Part shown: in pieces, positions 41,190 through 52,849 of the stretch
Layout: each line of letters starts with the position of its first letter
Position numbering within the stretch: the stretch's first letter is position 1
From: Macrosoma leucophasiata
Taxonomy: Eukaryota; Arthropoda; Insecta; Lepidoptera; Hedylidae
Length of the DNA stretch: 64,000 nt
Assembly (NCBI GenBank): GCA_036365455.1
Contig: JAWQUS010000023.1
Location: 4,712,001 to 4,776,000 of the forward strand
Direction of reading: 5' to 3'
Program-made: the position numbers and the translations under genes
The notes under the pieces: generated by a model
Told to the model about the DNA's origin: nothing
Database searches by the model: none
What the model saw: the letters and a program-made list of their open reading frames with translations, nothing else

Positions 41190-41545
41190 TATAGGTACAC
41201 CAAAGTGCTCATGGCCCGGCTGGTATAGATCGTAAGCGGTCTACTCGGTTAAGCACTACGGGCGCGGTCGGGTAGTGTGATGGGTGGACCGCTAATGACA
41301 AATTAAATGAAGAAGAAAGAAGAAGAAAAGTCCCGGTTGCTATTGATAGATAGCAGTCGTTAAACCTTGTCGGAGGCCTTATGGGCGGTTTGAAAACATC
41401 CGACAGCGGGTTGGCCACTAACCCACCCACCTCCACCAATCCGCGTTGGAGCAGCGTGGTGAAGTAAGCTCCAGGCCTCCCCCCAAAAAAGGGGAGAGAC
41501 TCGTGCCCAGCAGTGGGACGTATAATGGGTTGCCATTATTAGTTT
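41190..41545 (+). repeat. Family E repeat, copy 2
   Basis: It runs from CTCATGGCCCGGCTGGTATAG to GCAGTGGGACGTATAATGGG and a TTATT tail. The longest copy, giving the family 5' end. Confidence 0.65.
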
Positions 41546-41811
41546 TATTATTATATTTGTTTGGCGCGTTATGATAACGTAAACAGCTTGATGATTTTCA
41601 GCTTGAGAGGTGTTCAATTGGTCATAATTCTCACTAGTACACAGTAGTACACACAGTGATACTGGTACGTCAACTTTACAAAATAATTATAGGTTTATCA
41701 TCGTGTTGGTAAAGCATACAGTAGTTGAGACGGTATGTCGTCAAAATACCAAAGGTTCTGTCAGCGAACAGTCCGTAGGTGAAATACTCTGCTGGGGAAA
41801 CGGAATTTTAC
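41546..41811. other. Unassigned stretch
   Basis: Nothing recognised. Confidence 0.3.
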
Positions 41812-42098
41812 TGGTGGTACAGCTCCAGTGATGGAGCTCGCGGGCGTAGGCACCACCGCATTACCTACTCGTAATATACTTGCCGCTAAATGGTAGTGTT
41901 CAGCACTGTCGTGTTCCGGTCAGGTGGTAATGTACGGCCCTGTAATTTCCGGCACAAAGGCATTACACCTTAGGCCTCAGGAGTGGTAACGCATCTGTTT
42001 TTTGATCTTGGTCTTTGTGTGGGTGTCTATAGGCTGCAGTCATCACTTAACATCAATATGAACTGCATGCTTGTTTGTCACTTCCATTACATAAAAAA
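41812..42098 (+). mobile_element. Full-length SINE-A
   Basis: From CTGGTGGTACAGCTCCAGTG to CCATTACATAAAAAAAAATT. Confidence 0.87.
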
Positions 42099-42562
42099 AA
42101 ATTAATCGTTCTGTCGACGAACAGTCCAATGGCAAATCGGTCGTAGGTGAACGGCTGCTGGACCTACCTAGTGATATAGGCGTGACATTACGTTAAATAA
42201 GAATAAGTCTACGGAGTGAACTCCAATCCACTCTGAAATTGATATTCAATTTTGATGTATCACTACTCCTGCATTAACGGATTCTGAATAAGATATCAAA
42301 TATTCCAGTTGACTTGCAAGTTATAACACTAGACATTTATTAAATATTCATTTGATATCGTTATTGGATATGCTTCAGACTTCAGCTGATGCGATATCGC
42401 AGCGAGAATGTTTCAGAATTTCATATTCCACGTCAGGTAAAAGCGTTCAAAATTTAACTTGTTTGCAAGTTAATGTCAAACGCACGAGAGAATTAGATAT
42501 TGATTTGTTTCGTGATTGAATGGAACTGCTAAGTTATTCGTTCAAAATAAAATTGAAATTCA
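42099..42562. other. Unassigned stretch
   Basis: No gene or family found. Confidence 0.35.
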
Positions 42563-42710
42563 TATGTATGTATCTTCACGTCAAGTCCCTCACGGGGTAG
42601 TCAGAGAGTGTAGATCGCCAGATATTCCGGTACTGACACACCTTCCGTGCTTCTTCTTCCTTCATCATTCTCTTCATACATGCACGCCGATTCCTAAGAC
42701 TTTTGGCAAT
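42563..42710 (-). mobile_element. LINE-R 3' end
   Basis: TATGTATCTTCACGTCAAG to CGATTCCTAAGACTTTTGG. Confidence 0.72.
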
Positions 42711-42751
42711 GCAACTTTTGATTTATACACTGGCTCTGACACAACTTTTAT

Positions 42752-43025
42752 TGGTGGTAGAGCTCTAGTGATGGAGCTCGTGAGCGTAGGCACCACCGCA
42801 TTACCTCTATCTGTCGTCAAGCTAGTGTTCAGCACTATCGTGATCCGGTTAGATGGTAATGTATGGCCCCGTAATAACTATCACAGACATAACAACTTAG
42901 GTCTCAGGGGTGGCAACACATCTGCATTTTGACCTCCGATTTTTGTGTAGACGTCTATGGGCTGCAGTCATCACTTAACATCAATGCGAACTGCAATCTT
43001 GTTTGCCACCTTCCTAACATTAAAA
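42752..43025 (+). mobile_element. SINE-A copy, diverged subtype
   Basis: It carries GTAATAACTATCACAGACAT where the main type has GTAATTTCCGGCACAGAGGC. The copies at 4987, 19181 and 63688 share this variant, so at least two SINE-A subfamilies exist. Confidence 0.8.
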
Positions 43026-43630
43026 AACCGGTCATGTGCGTGTCGGGCCACGCGCAGTGTAGGGTTCCGTATTAACAAAGTAAGAGATGTAATGAAAAAA
43101 ATAATTATGGAGTTGTTCGAAATTTTGGAGTAAAATACATTTGATCGACTATTACTCGCAAACTTGTAAAGCCAACTTAGGTGTGATAGTTTTTCCTTTT
43201 AATTTCATTATATATAGCTACTATTGCCGTATCGTTTGAATTTTTAACAACAACCGTTTAGTCGGTAGGGAGGGGGTCACTTGACTCTAATGAAAATTGA
43301 CCCTTTAAAGCTTAATAAGTCATGAACCGTTACCTGAATTGAAAAATGATATTAGCACACTCCTAACATTTTTAAAAGACCTATCCAACGATATTCCACA
43401 CTATATAGAAAACGAAAAATAAAAAAAATATCCGCACGTTACATGTAGGGGAGGTACCCTAAATAAAAAAATGACATGTTCTTATACTACCACTTTGTCG
43501 GCGTAGTAAAATTGTATACTTGTGCCAAATTTGAAGTCTCTACTACTAATAGTTTTTGCGCTAAAGCGAGGACGGACGGACGGACATGGCGAAACTATAC
43601 GGGTTCCTTGTTTACTACGGAACCCTAAAA
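43026..43630. repeat. GGTTCCG-class element, copy 1
   Basis: It opens ACCGGTCATGTGCGTGTCGG and closes TACTACGGAACCCTAAAAA. It has inverted TAGGGTTCCGTA-type motifs at the two ends. Collinear with 59896-60530 including CATGTAGGGGAGGTACCC and ACCACTTTGTCGGCG. No coding. Confidence 0.7.
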
Positions 43631-43929
43631 AGACATCTGTTGGTGGAAAAATGTCTAATAGATTGAGAGCATATTGAAAATCGATGTGCTGTAGATACTC
43701 GTATCTGCGTTGTGTGAAATTAAAAGTCAATATTTCACTGTCCGTTTCGTTAAAACCTTGCCTTTTGAAATGAAAATATTCCGATCATTTCTCTACTGAA
43801 TCGGTCACCAGAGAGAAAAAAGTTAAGTCACTTATTTGCATGAAATACAACTTAATTATTGCCTATAGCTCCAATCGCCAGTAATGCCACTATAGGGATC
43901 CAAGTCTCGTCGTATTGGATTTATATGTA
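43631..43929. other. Unassigned stretch
   Basis: Nothing recognised. Confidence 0.3.
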
Positions 43930-44182
43930 GACTAGCTATTGCCCGCGGCTCCGCCCTATGTAGGTCGCTTTTCGCTTAACCTGTGAAAACTCATCAAATC
44001 ATCCCATGGCATCTCACAGGAAGATTTTTCGGGACAAAAAGTATCCCATAATCTAAGTCAGCTAATACTCTTCCTGCATAACACATTTCATCAAAATCAG
44101 TTCAGTAGTTTCGGCGTTATTGACGGACAAACATCCGAAAATCCAAGCAAAGAAACTTTCACATTTATAAATTAGTGTGATA
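43930..44182 (-). mobile_element. Helitron-like short element
   Basis: Plus strand opens ACTAGCTATTGCCCGCGGCT (reverse of a CTAGT end) and runs to CATTTATAAATTAGTGTG. Same class as 13900. Confidence 0.5.
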
Positions 44183-44289
44183 TATTGGATAATATTATTG
44201 GTGCACTGGGCGGGTTCAATTTCATCATATCACCTGAAAGATGTCCACTGCTGTACCAAAGCCTGGACCAAAGCCCTATAAGGGGGACA

Positions 44290-44890
44290 TGCCATATTCG
44301 CCACGCTTGGCATACGGATTGGCGATCGCAAGGGCGGTAGTTTTATCGTAAGACGCTGCTGCTCATCTTGCGTTATTGCTCTTACTTTGACTGCCTCGTT
44401 GGCTCAGTGGTCGCAATCGCGATGGTGAAGCCTGAGGTCCTGGGTTCGATCCCTAGGTCGAAAAAATCTGTTATTGGGATTTTTCTGTGAGGAAATTCCC
44501 AGTAGTATCCCGGTGTCTGGTCGTGCCTCGGAGAGCACGTAAAGCCGTCGGTCCTGGACCCGATCTCTCTCCGGTCGTGTCGGATTGCCGTCCCATCGGG
44601 CTATGAGAGTGAGGGGATAGAGAGTGCACCTGTGTTTGCGCATACACTTGTGTGCACTATAATATCGCCCGCGCAGTTGGCTAGTCTCCGATGAGATTGG
44701 CCGCCGAAGCCGAAATTCGGTCTGGAGGACATTATTGCACTTACTACCATGTACCACCCCATTGGAATGGTTTGGCCATTGTTCGGATGACTGACTGCGC
44801 TAGCGGAAGAATTCCCTTCTAGTAGAAGAAAATTCTTCCGCTAGTGGGCGGTGGAATCGTCACGTCCATACGCCAGCGTTTAATTTACTT
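44290..44890 (+). repeat. Family R repeat with hairpin, split by SINE-D
   Basis: The left part (GGCGATCGCAAGGGCGGTAG to GCGTTATTGC) and right part (CATTGGAATGGTTTGGCC on) are collinear with 61780-62015. The right part holds a 14-bp stem CTAGCGGAAGAATT / AATTCTTCCGCTAG with an inner region also partly paired. Confidence 0.65.
44387..44731 (+). mobile_element. SINE-D, full length with target duplication
   Basis: The tRNA-like head (TGACTGCCTCGTTGGCTCAG, A-box) has B-box GGTTCGATCCC at 44443-44453. About 345 bp, ending GGTCTGGAGGACA. Flanks TTATTGCTCTTACT (44373-44386) and TTATTGCACTTACT (44732-44745) match at 13 of 14. Confidence 0.85.
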
Positions 44891-45229
44891 GTAAGTATCT
44901 ATCGTAGCAGAGTTTCACATACATAATTAGAAAAAAATGGAACTGTTAGGCTCTCCTACTATAAGATGTCATGGTTCATGGCATTAATTTACCTACGGGA
45001 CTTACAGCTACTACTAATGTGCTCCACGATGAGCAGTGTACCAATAAATTCAGTCTGTTTTTAGATGACACCCCAAAAATGTGCCTGAAAGTGCCTAAAC
45101 CTTTTGATAAGTAAGTGATATTTAAATTCCCAAACAAAAACATTTCAGTATCCGCATAAATACCGCAGTGACCTTTGTTAACCTTTCCACAATTACCGCA
45201 AAATTAAGATTAATTATTCATTAAAACTT
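44891..45229. other. Unassigned stretch
   Basis: Nothing recognised. Confidence 0.3.
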
Positions 45230-45400
45230 TCGCGTTCTACCTATGAGACGTTTGTTGACCTCTTTGATCAAATTTTGATCAATAACGCATTATACGTTCT
45301 TGCCTACGTAGGAAGTGTGCAACAGAGATAACACTCTACAAAGTCGAAACTAGCCGATTGTCTCTTTCATAAGCTCGATGTGCAATATTTCTTGCTGGGT
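45230..45400. repeat. Family G repeat, half-copy
   Basis: GTTGACCTCTTTGATCAAAT to CTCGATGTGCAATATTTC, matching one arm of the foldback at 13067-13268. Confidence 0.6.
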
Positions 45401-45424
45401 AGTGTGTAAATTACATATCTATAC

Positions 45425-45740
45425 ATCTATACAAATAAATAAAATTGGAGTGTCTGTTTGTAATATAAAAATAACCTTTTTTTACTAAATGCATATGTTT
45501 GTATACACAAAACATATACCAAAACAACATTTTTTACAATTTTTGTCTGTCTGTCTGTTTGGCGAGGCTAATCTTGGGAACGGCTTTACCAATTTTGACG
45601 GGACTTTCACTGGCAGATAGCTGATGTAATAAGGAGTAACTTAGGCTACTTTTATATTAGCTGCGCCCACGACTTCGTCCGGTAGATACTGGACAATCAT
45701 AAATTCTCACGCGGGGGAAGTCGCGGTTACAGCTAGTATC
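45425..45740 (+). mobile_element. Helitron-like short element
   Basis: Ends CGCGGTTACAGCTAGTATC. Interior TTTACCAATTTTGACGGGAC and GCAGATAGCTGATGTAATAAG are class motifs. Confidence 0.45.
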
Positions 45741-46116
45741 TTATATAAATAATGTTTTATATTCTCACAGTCATAACTTTTACTTGTCACATAATACATT
45801 ATGCAAAACTTTTTCCAATTTGCTAATTTCTCCTCAATTATTGACCTACATGATACAAATTAATTTATTTGCTTTACACGTCCATATTTGGATTGATAAT
45901 TAACATATGTAAATATACCTTTCGATACCACTTACCACCAGTCGTTGTGAAGCAAATTGGCTGTTATAGACAGACGGGCAGATAGACGCACAAAATATGG
46001 TTACCATTTTTCCTTTTGCGGTAAGTAACCCTAAAAATATGGGTCCTAGGATAGCCTAAGTACACTATCAATTTACCAACAATATACTTGTTTGTTTGCC
46101 ATTTTGATAAAAAAAA

Positions 46117-46320
46117 CTAAAAGAGAACAGCTCGGTGTTCCTCGTGCCCCAGCGTTATGTAACCTTGTTCCAGTATTTTTTTTTTCAACCTTTGTTCATT
46201 TTTCCATGCGGTAACTAAATATAAATTGCTTCTCTGCCATCCTTTTCTGTTTTTATCGGAAAAACAACGAATAAGTATTTCTAACCGTGAGCTTGCATTG
46301 ATGAAACAATCACATGTCAC
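46117..46320 (-). other. Uncharacterised open frame
   Basis: It reads SSRLEILIRCFSDKNRKGWQ then LYLVTAWKNEQRLKKKILEQ. A faint resemblance to CSP exon 2 was considered, but cysteine and tryptophan spacing do not fit. No family assigned. Confidence 0.15.
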
Positions 46321-46386
46321 TTAAATGTGTATCTTGCTTTGATATTGAAGGTCCAATTAATTTAACAAGTTCATTGAAACTAGTAA

Positions 46387-46846
46387 GGGGGCGTCCATAA
46401 ATTACGTGAGGTGTTTTTTTTTCGTTTTTCTGTCCCTCCCTCCCCCCAGGTGAGATGTCGTGAGATTTTATTCAACCCCCTACCCCGTCCCACAAACTCG
46501 CGTAAGATTTTTCAAAATGTAAGTATGTAAACGCGTTGGATTTTTATTGAAAACTTTATTTTATTTACAACTAGTTAAGACAAGAAATTAATATTGCTGA
46601 TAGCTATAAGTGTAAAAAAGATTAAACAATAGAGTACTTAAATCTAAACTATTGCGATTAAAAAAAAATATCTACTCCAATTCAGCCCGCGCGAAAATAG
46701 TACCTAAGTATATTTCTTTGTTTCAATCAGAAAAAAAAATGCGTGATATTTGCCGAGACCCCTTCTTTCCCCTATGTAAGATTAGACGAGATTTGTCTCG
46801 ACCCCCTCCCCCCCTTAAACATATCACGTAATTTATGGACGCCCCC
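46387..46846. mobile_element. PIF/Harbinger-like MITE
   Basis: A 460-bp element with perfect 23-bp terminal inverted repeats that begin GGGGGCGTCCATAAATTACG. It is flanked by TAA on both sides (46384-46386 and 46847-46849). The TAA duplication and G-rich ends are the PIF/Harbinger pattern. The interior is C-rich near both ends and has no transposase. Confidence 0.85.
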
Positions 46847-47071
46847 TAATGCTCATTCGATAAAAGGAGAAAAACATTTCCGTGAAGTCTAGTAATTTAG
46901 AATGAATTGTGTAAAACTTCCCTTGTAATCATCTGTTACTGTACATGGGATGTACCCAATACTCTCGCTTTCTCTCTTTATTCTTTTTGTCCTTTGTATC
47001 AAGTATAAAGCAATAATAATATTTTTGGGCAACATTTCACGCGACCGATCTCTTCACCAACTCTAATAAAT

Positions 47072-47305
47072 TTACTGGTGGTAGAGCTCCAGTGACGGAG
47101 CTCGCGGTCCGGATCGTGTTCCGGTCAGGTGGTAATGTACGGCCCTGTAATTTCCGGCACAGAGGCATAAGACCTTAGGCCTCAGGAGTGGTAACGCATC
47201 TGCATTTTGACCTTGGTCTTTGTGTGGGTGTCTATAGGCTGCAGTCATCACTTAACATCAATGTGAACTGCATGCTTGTTTACCACTTCCAATACATTAA
47301 AAAAA
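47072..47305 (+). mobile_element. SINE-A with internal deletion
   Basis: The head to GAGCTCGCGG is joined to GATCGTGTTCCGGTCAGG. About 60 bp between is missing. Tail intact. Confidence 0.8.
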
Positions 47306-47319
47306 AAAAAAATTTAATC

Positions 47320-47433
47320 AATCGGCCAAACCATTTGTTGGCTGGCTAGTCTGCGCACTCGCGACCAACCCAACTGTTTTGTTGGCACAGTGTGCGCACG
47401 AACAGGCCAACTCGACTAAACTATCGGCCGATT
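47320..47433. mobile_element. 114-bp foldback element
   Basis: AATCGGCC begins the left arm and GGCCGATT ends the right. Inner GTCTGCGCAC and GTGCGCACGAAC continue the imperfect pairing. Probably a MITE. Confidence 0.55.
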
Positions 47434-48206
47434 TTAAGTCTGTAGTCTGCGGGTACTCTAAAAACATGTTAAAATGATGGTTTGACAGTAGTTCGAACGC
47501 TAGCTTGACGCTAGCACCAACAAGACATTTATCGCAACACATACTTTATGCGACGAGTTGCGAAACATCATCATGTTTAAATTTTTTTAGTGCAAACTAG
47601 GGGTAAGGTGGACACAGCCTGGTGACAGACAGACGGACAGACAGACAGCGGAGGCTTAGTAATAGGGTCTCGTTTTTACCTTTTCGGTACGGAACCCTGA
47701 AAATAGGGTATGCCTTTTGGTTATATCGCGTCATACCTTACGGAATATATTTTGTCGCATTTCTAATCAACCCAACTCATTTCTAGGAAGACACCTCTAG
47801 GCATGGAGATTTTTCTATATAAATAATTCGTAATAACTGACGTGGTCCTTTGGGTATAACCATTTGCATTAGCATGACAAATGAGCCTGCGGCTGGCTGA
47901 AGTGGGTCATAGCAATGGGGGCAATCACAGATGTCGTGTTGCTGGATGGGATATTTTAATCTTACAGGTTGTTTTTCGGGTTCTGTACTTTCAAAGGAAA
48001 AACATCCTTTTAGTATAACTCGTATAACCCTATAACTCGTGTGTCTGTGTATCCGTCCGTCATAGCTAATTTGATGTTACTGAACCGATTGTGCGGAGGA
48101 GGTGTGACGAAAGCACCAACAACAACAGGAAATATCTTAATTGTACGGAACCCCTTGTGTGCAAGTCGGACTTCATTTGCCCGATTTTTAATATATACAT
48201 ATATAT
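47434..48206. other. GGTTCCG-class scraps and unassigned sequence
   Basis: CAGACAGACGGACAG with GTACGGAACCCTG (47620-47700) and GGTTCTGTACTTTCAAAGG to CGGAACCCCTTG (47975-48165) are remnants of the GGTTCCG class. The rest is unassigned. Confidence 0.45.
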
Positions 48207-48485
48207 TTTTTTATGTAATAGAAGTGTCAAACAAGCATGCAGTTCACATTGATGCTAAGCGATGACTGCAGCATATAGACACCCACACAAAGACCAAGGT
48301 CAAAATGCAGATGCGTTACTACTGAAGCCTAAGGCGCTATGCCTCTGTGCCGGAAATTACAGGGCCGTACATTACTCCCTGACCGGAACACGATAGTGCT
48401 GAACACTACCTTTTAGCGGCGAGTACATTAGGTAATACGGTGGTGCCTACGCCCGCGAGCTCCGTCACTGGAGCTCTACCACCAG
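48207..48485 (-). mobile_element. Full-length SINE-A
   Basis: From ATTTTTTTATGTAATAGAAG to CACTGGAGCTCTACCACCAG. Confidence 0.87.
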
Positions 48486-49268
48486 TATCTAGTAGTATAA
48501 TATATGTGGGTGTAAAGTGCGAGGGTGTGTACTTAGATTGTACAAGATAGAGCAATTAATCTTAGAATCATGCAATATCATATTTTATTAGGAGTACTTT
48601 TTGATAGTGTATGTAGTGTTTATTAAAAAGAAATACATTTTAGAACTATTTCATAGAATCTTTATATATTCCAGTAGTTCGTTCCAACTTCTAACTAAAT
48701 TTAGCTACTTCCCAGAATCGAGGGGTGAATAAGTTTAAACTTTTACAAAGTAAATAAGGTATGCGATGAGATAATTTAATTTGGTTTTTGCGGGTTCATC
48801 AGAACGCTCCAGAGTGTACTCAGTATTGAAGACAATAAGTCTTGTCTTGTTCACCTACTTGATACTAATAGACGTATCTAGTAAACAGGTATCTTTCAGA
48901 GCCTCCAAGTGTATATTAAAACTTTACGGACGATGAACGGTGACGATACTTAAGACGGTGCGAGTCGTACCGTTACACATTTCAACTTACCTAAGACTAA
49001 ACCTAATATACCAGGGCTTATGTGCGTGATTGTACTTCCATATTATTAAATGTTAGGCATAGAATATTCTTTATAACAGTCTGGTTTGTTACTCATTTTA
49101 CAAGAACTGTTATCAGTTCAGTTTAGTATCAGATTGTGTTGTTAAGTACTGTTAATATTAACATAAATATTTAAAAAGAGTTTTTTTGACAATACAACAA
49201 TATTTTGCTGTTAGACTAATCTGACGGCGGAGAAGATAAAATAAATAACAGTACTTAGTAAAGTAAAA
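48486..49268. other. Unassigned stretch, no gene seen
   Basis: About 780 bp without a recognisable frame, tRNA or family match. Confidence 0.4.
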
Positions 49269-49345
49269 GTAAAGTATCCTCACGCCTTAACGGGGTAGGT
49301 AGAGAGTGTAGAGCACCAGATATCCCGATCCTGACAAACAGTATC
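49269..49345 (-). mobile_element. LINE-R 3' tip
   Basis: GTATCCTCACGCCTTAACGG to CAGATATCCCGATCCTGAC. Confidence 0.65.
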
Positions 49346-49451
49346 TAGTAAAAGGGTTAACAAAATATATACGTTTGTCATGAGTTTTGTCAGACCCAAC
49401 ACAAAGTTTCTAGTTCAGGAAAAAGTTAATATATTATTGTAGGTGTAGATT

Positions 49452-50545
49452 TCCAAGATATGTAATCATCTAGGATATTTACATCTGTGTAGTATACAGG
49501 TGCGATACGTGTTTATGATGCGGTGTGACCCGGACCATCCAGTACAAATGTTTTAGTTAACAATAGTTAGCTAGCTGAAATTACGCTTCGTTCAAATGTG
49601 CCCGACTGGATGGTCTGCATACTGTTGAATTTTAGCTATGGAAATAATCATGATCATTAAAGAACATATCATATAAGCATTAAATTCCGCGATCGTTTGT
49701 TAGACATTTCGGTTAAGAGTGTGTTATTCAATTACCAAGTAGTTACTTTTCTATATCTTTTTTTAAAGTAATTACTAAGTATTACCTTTATATTTCAGTA
49801 TTTTTGATGTCAATGGCATGATATTCTACTGCGGCGTTGATGTTATTTATAAAGTCGCAAAATGAATTACAAAAAAAAAATATGATAGTGATTGATCCCT
49901 TCTATTAAAAAGTGAGATTATATGAATTATAATTATATACGATCTATTTCGTTGAGACATTTTCTTAAATAAAAAAATAATATCTTGATCATCTAGAGTA
50001 CATATTCTACAGGATCTACATCTGTGGCAGTATGCAGGTATAATACGGGTTTACGAAGCGAATTGGCTCGGCCATCCGTTACAGGTGCTAAGTTTACATT
50101 CGCCAGCTGGCTGAAACTGCTCTATGTCAGACGGGCCGACTGCGTGTTATGGAATTTAAGGTTATGGAATAATCACGCTCATCAAAATAATCATTTCGTT
50201 TACTCTTTTGTTCGTGTAATTTTTTTATGTGATGGTCGTGGTAAACAATCATGCAGTTCACATGGATGTTTAATGACGACTTCTGACGACTGCAGCCTGT
50301 AGACATCTTTACAATAACAAGATGTCAAAGTGCAGATGCGTTGCCATCCCTGAGTGCTAAGATCTTTTGCCTCTGTGATATAAAATTGTTTAATATAAAA
50401 AAATAAAACATGGCATATCTAGGGGATCCACATCTGTAGCAGTATGCAGGTGCGATACGGATTTACGGTGCGACATGGCCCGGGCCATCCGTTACAGGTG
50501 TTTAGCTTGCGCTCGCCAGCTAGCTAAAACTGCACTCTCTCAATG
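49452..50545. repeat. Cluster of three diverged local repeats (T1-T3)
   Basis: Units at 49452-49665, 49983-50190 and 50407-50545 share, in order, CATCTAG, ACATCTGT, AGTATRCAGGTRYRATACG, GGMCATCCRKTACA, GCTRGCTGAAA or GCTAGCTAAAA, and an AATAATCAYG end. None occurs elsewhere in the window. A SINE-A lies between units 2 and 3. Function unknown. Confidence 0.7.
50220..50395 (-). mobile_element. SINE-A, 3' part, diverged
   Basis: ATTTTTTTATGTGATGGTCG to TTTTGCCTCTGTGATA, of the CACAGA subtype. Confidence 0.65.
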
Positions 50546-51544
50546 ATGCGACTCGACACTTTATTCATATTGCTTGATACATTTTGGTCAGGGAAAATAC
50601 ATGAAAAATTATTGTGGAGAAGGCGTTATTGAAATTGTTGTACATAAAGTATTTCTTGGGTATTTTTCAATCAAATATTTTAATATAATTGGTTGGAGAG
50701 CAGGCAAGCATAAGAGGGAGGAGGGGTAGCAGTTGTTATTTAATTGAGAACAATGGCGAAAATTTATGTGTAAAAAGTTGGAGCGTATTTATAAACCATT
50801 TGCACAGATCGTATTTAAATATTTTTCTACGTTTTTGAACAAATTATGTAATTCCATAAAGGCTAGGTTAAAAAGCAAAAATAAAAAGAATTTAATTGAA
50901 CATTATTTATGCAAAATATCGATTCCAAAATCGATCTTGTATATGAACATATTGCTATATATTGTGTTTACTATAACAGATACCAAGAAAGTAATTTTAT
51001 TTCTTTATACTATTACTACTCGTACGATATAACTAGATTAATCCAATCATAATCATTCCTGAATATGAGGTCTCCAGTTTGACATTCAATTCAATTTAAT
51101 CAATGTGATTGATGTATAATCGATATCAATTCATTTGTAATCTGTCCGCTGTCTGTCATTCAGTGCTAGTGTTATCTGTCACTTCTGTCAGATTCATTTC
51201 TGTCACTTTTTGCGGTGTATTGTTTTGTATGTAGTGTTATCTTCGATTATTTAGGATTTTTTTGAATTTTAGGACTGTTTGTGGACTAATAGATATTGCT
51301 CTTCTTGTGTATGGTTGTAGGAAGAATATATCGGTAACAAAACCAATAAAATTTTAAACCTATTTATCATTTTTTCCTGGGTGTTTTGACAAAAACACTG
51401 TATATCACGCAACTCAGGAATTGATGTTGAACAATTAGCAATATTTTTGAACTGAAGACAGTGAGTATTTCACTGACATAAAAACATGTATGGGAGTTCG
51501 CCATTTTTCTTTATGAATTGATGACATAAATGATAATAAATGAA
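50546..51544. other. Unassigned stretch
   Basis: One 88-codon AT-driven frame (50766-51032) with no domain. A run of TCTGTCAC/TCTGTCAG motifs near 51160-51215. No family match. Confidence 0.35.
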
Positions 51545-51720
51545 ATAAATGACGAGCCAGTTGATAGAGGTGTGTGACGGCGGGTGTTGTGTGGCCTACA
51601 GATATTTGTTTTAAGTCTGAGTGTTTGTGTTAATGTTGTGTGTGAACAACTGCACTCACGACACAGGTTTATACCTAGTGTGGGGTGTGAGTGTAAGCGT
51701 ATTTTTTATATTATCAAACC
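51545..51720 (+). mobile_element. SINE-B copy, B-box lost
   Basis: GACGAGCCAGTTGATAGAGG, then CCTACAGATATTTGTTTTAAG to GTAAGCGTATTTTTTATATT. Confidence 0.7.
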
Positions 51721-51776
51721 AAAGCTTGAAATGTATTATACCAAAAAGTTAAGGTTTAGACGCAGGATACATCGCC

Positions 51777-52152
51777 CCGGCGGTTTGACTTCTGCGGTCG
51801 AGTTCTGCGTTCAGCGTTCTCACCTGACCACATAGCGAGTGGTCTAGAAGTTCGGAGTTCAGTACTCCTTACTCCAGTGGGAACAAAACACGCGCTCTTT
51901 TTTCCTTTTTGACGATTTTTATATTACTCGCGTCTCAAATCGTAAAGAAAACGTTTGTCTCGCACTAATTCAATAGCCTTTTCAATTTTCTCGGACATCG
52001 TGACCATCTCGCTTTTGACAAAAAATGGAACGCCGATAGACCGTGCGTTCACTTTGACCGCCGCGGTCTGTTATTTTTTGTCTGTGTAAGATTCTAAGAA
52101 AAAAATCCAGTGAACGCAGAACTCGGCACTCTGACCGTTGACCGCCTGCAGT
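51777..52152. mobile_element. Inverted-repeat element, about 375 bp
   Basis: CGAGTTCTGCGTTCA (left, near 51799) and TGAACGCAGAACTCG (right, near 52110) are exact complements. Flanking GGCGGTTTGAC and GTTGACCGCC extend the pairing. No transposase. Confidence 0.5.
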
Positions 52153-52502
52153 GGGGCCGGCGCCTTACTCACCATCAACGTAAACTGTATGCTTGTAGGC
52201 CACTTCATAATAAAACTGGAGGTGAACACGTAATGGAGTAAAGTATACATCATGCCTCAACCTAGTTACGAGCGCTTCACAACGTCACAACTTGTTGCTA
52301 AAATCCATAATATAACGAAATAAACGCATAAGCTCTTAAGAACACAGCCCAAGTTGCTGTGCACGTTTAAATTACGTGTGGCGAACTAAATTGCAATTTC
52401 AAGAGACTTAAGTGTTGTTCTGAAAATATCTACGCTTTGAGAAGCAGTTACATGGTTTTAAAGCTTGAACAAACTGAAAGCAAGGTCGGAATGATACGGA
52501 GA
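52153..52502. other. SINE-A tail scrap and unassigned sequence
   Basis: CCATCAACGTAAACTGTATG and GGCCACTTCATAATAAAA (52170-52215) are a SINE-A 3' end. The rest shows nothing. Confidence 0.4.
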
Positions 52503-52786
52503 TTTTTTTCTATGTAATGGAAGGTGGCAGATAAGTATGCAGTTCACATTGATGTTAAGTGATGACTGCCGCCTATCAATACTCACGCAAAGACCAGAGG
52601 TCAAAATGCAGATGCGCTGCCACCCCTGAGACCTTAGTCTCTGTGATAGTTATTAACAGGACCATACATTACTATCTAACCGGAACACGGTAGTGGTGAA
52701 CTCTACCATTTAGCGGCAGATAAATTAGGTAATGCGGTGGTGCCTACGCCATCGAGCTCCTACACTGGATCTCTGCCACCAGTAAT
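52503..52786 (-). mobile_element. Full-length SINE-A, variant subtype
   Basis: TTTTTTTCTATGTAATGGAAGG to CACTGGATCTCTGCCACCAG; carries the CTGTGATAGTTATTA variant. Confidence 0.82.
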
Positions 52787-52849
52787 TAATGTGTAAAAAA
52801 CTAGTGTTTCAAGAATCAGTACATTCCAATTGAAAATCAGCGTCGGGCT

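Noticed and set aside
44404..44757. 117-codon minus-strand frame
   Set aside because: It is entirely antisense to a well-defined SINE-D copy with target duplications.
44780..44850. Rho-independent-type terminator or regulatory hairpin in family R
   Set aside because: It recurs with the repeat family and the setting is a eukaryotic nuclear genome; it is part of the repeat.
46117..46320. Possible second CSP exon 2
   Set aside because: Some local resemblance (SRL..., CFSDKNRKG), but the cysteine pair is missing, the W and YDP motifs are absent, and no matching exon 1 is nearby.
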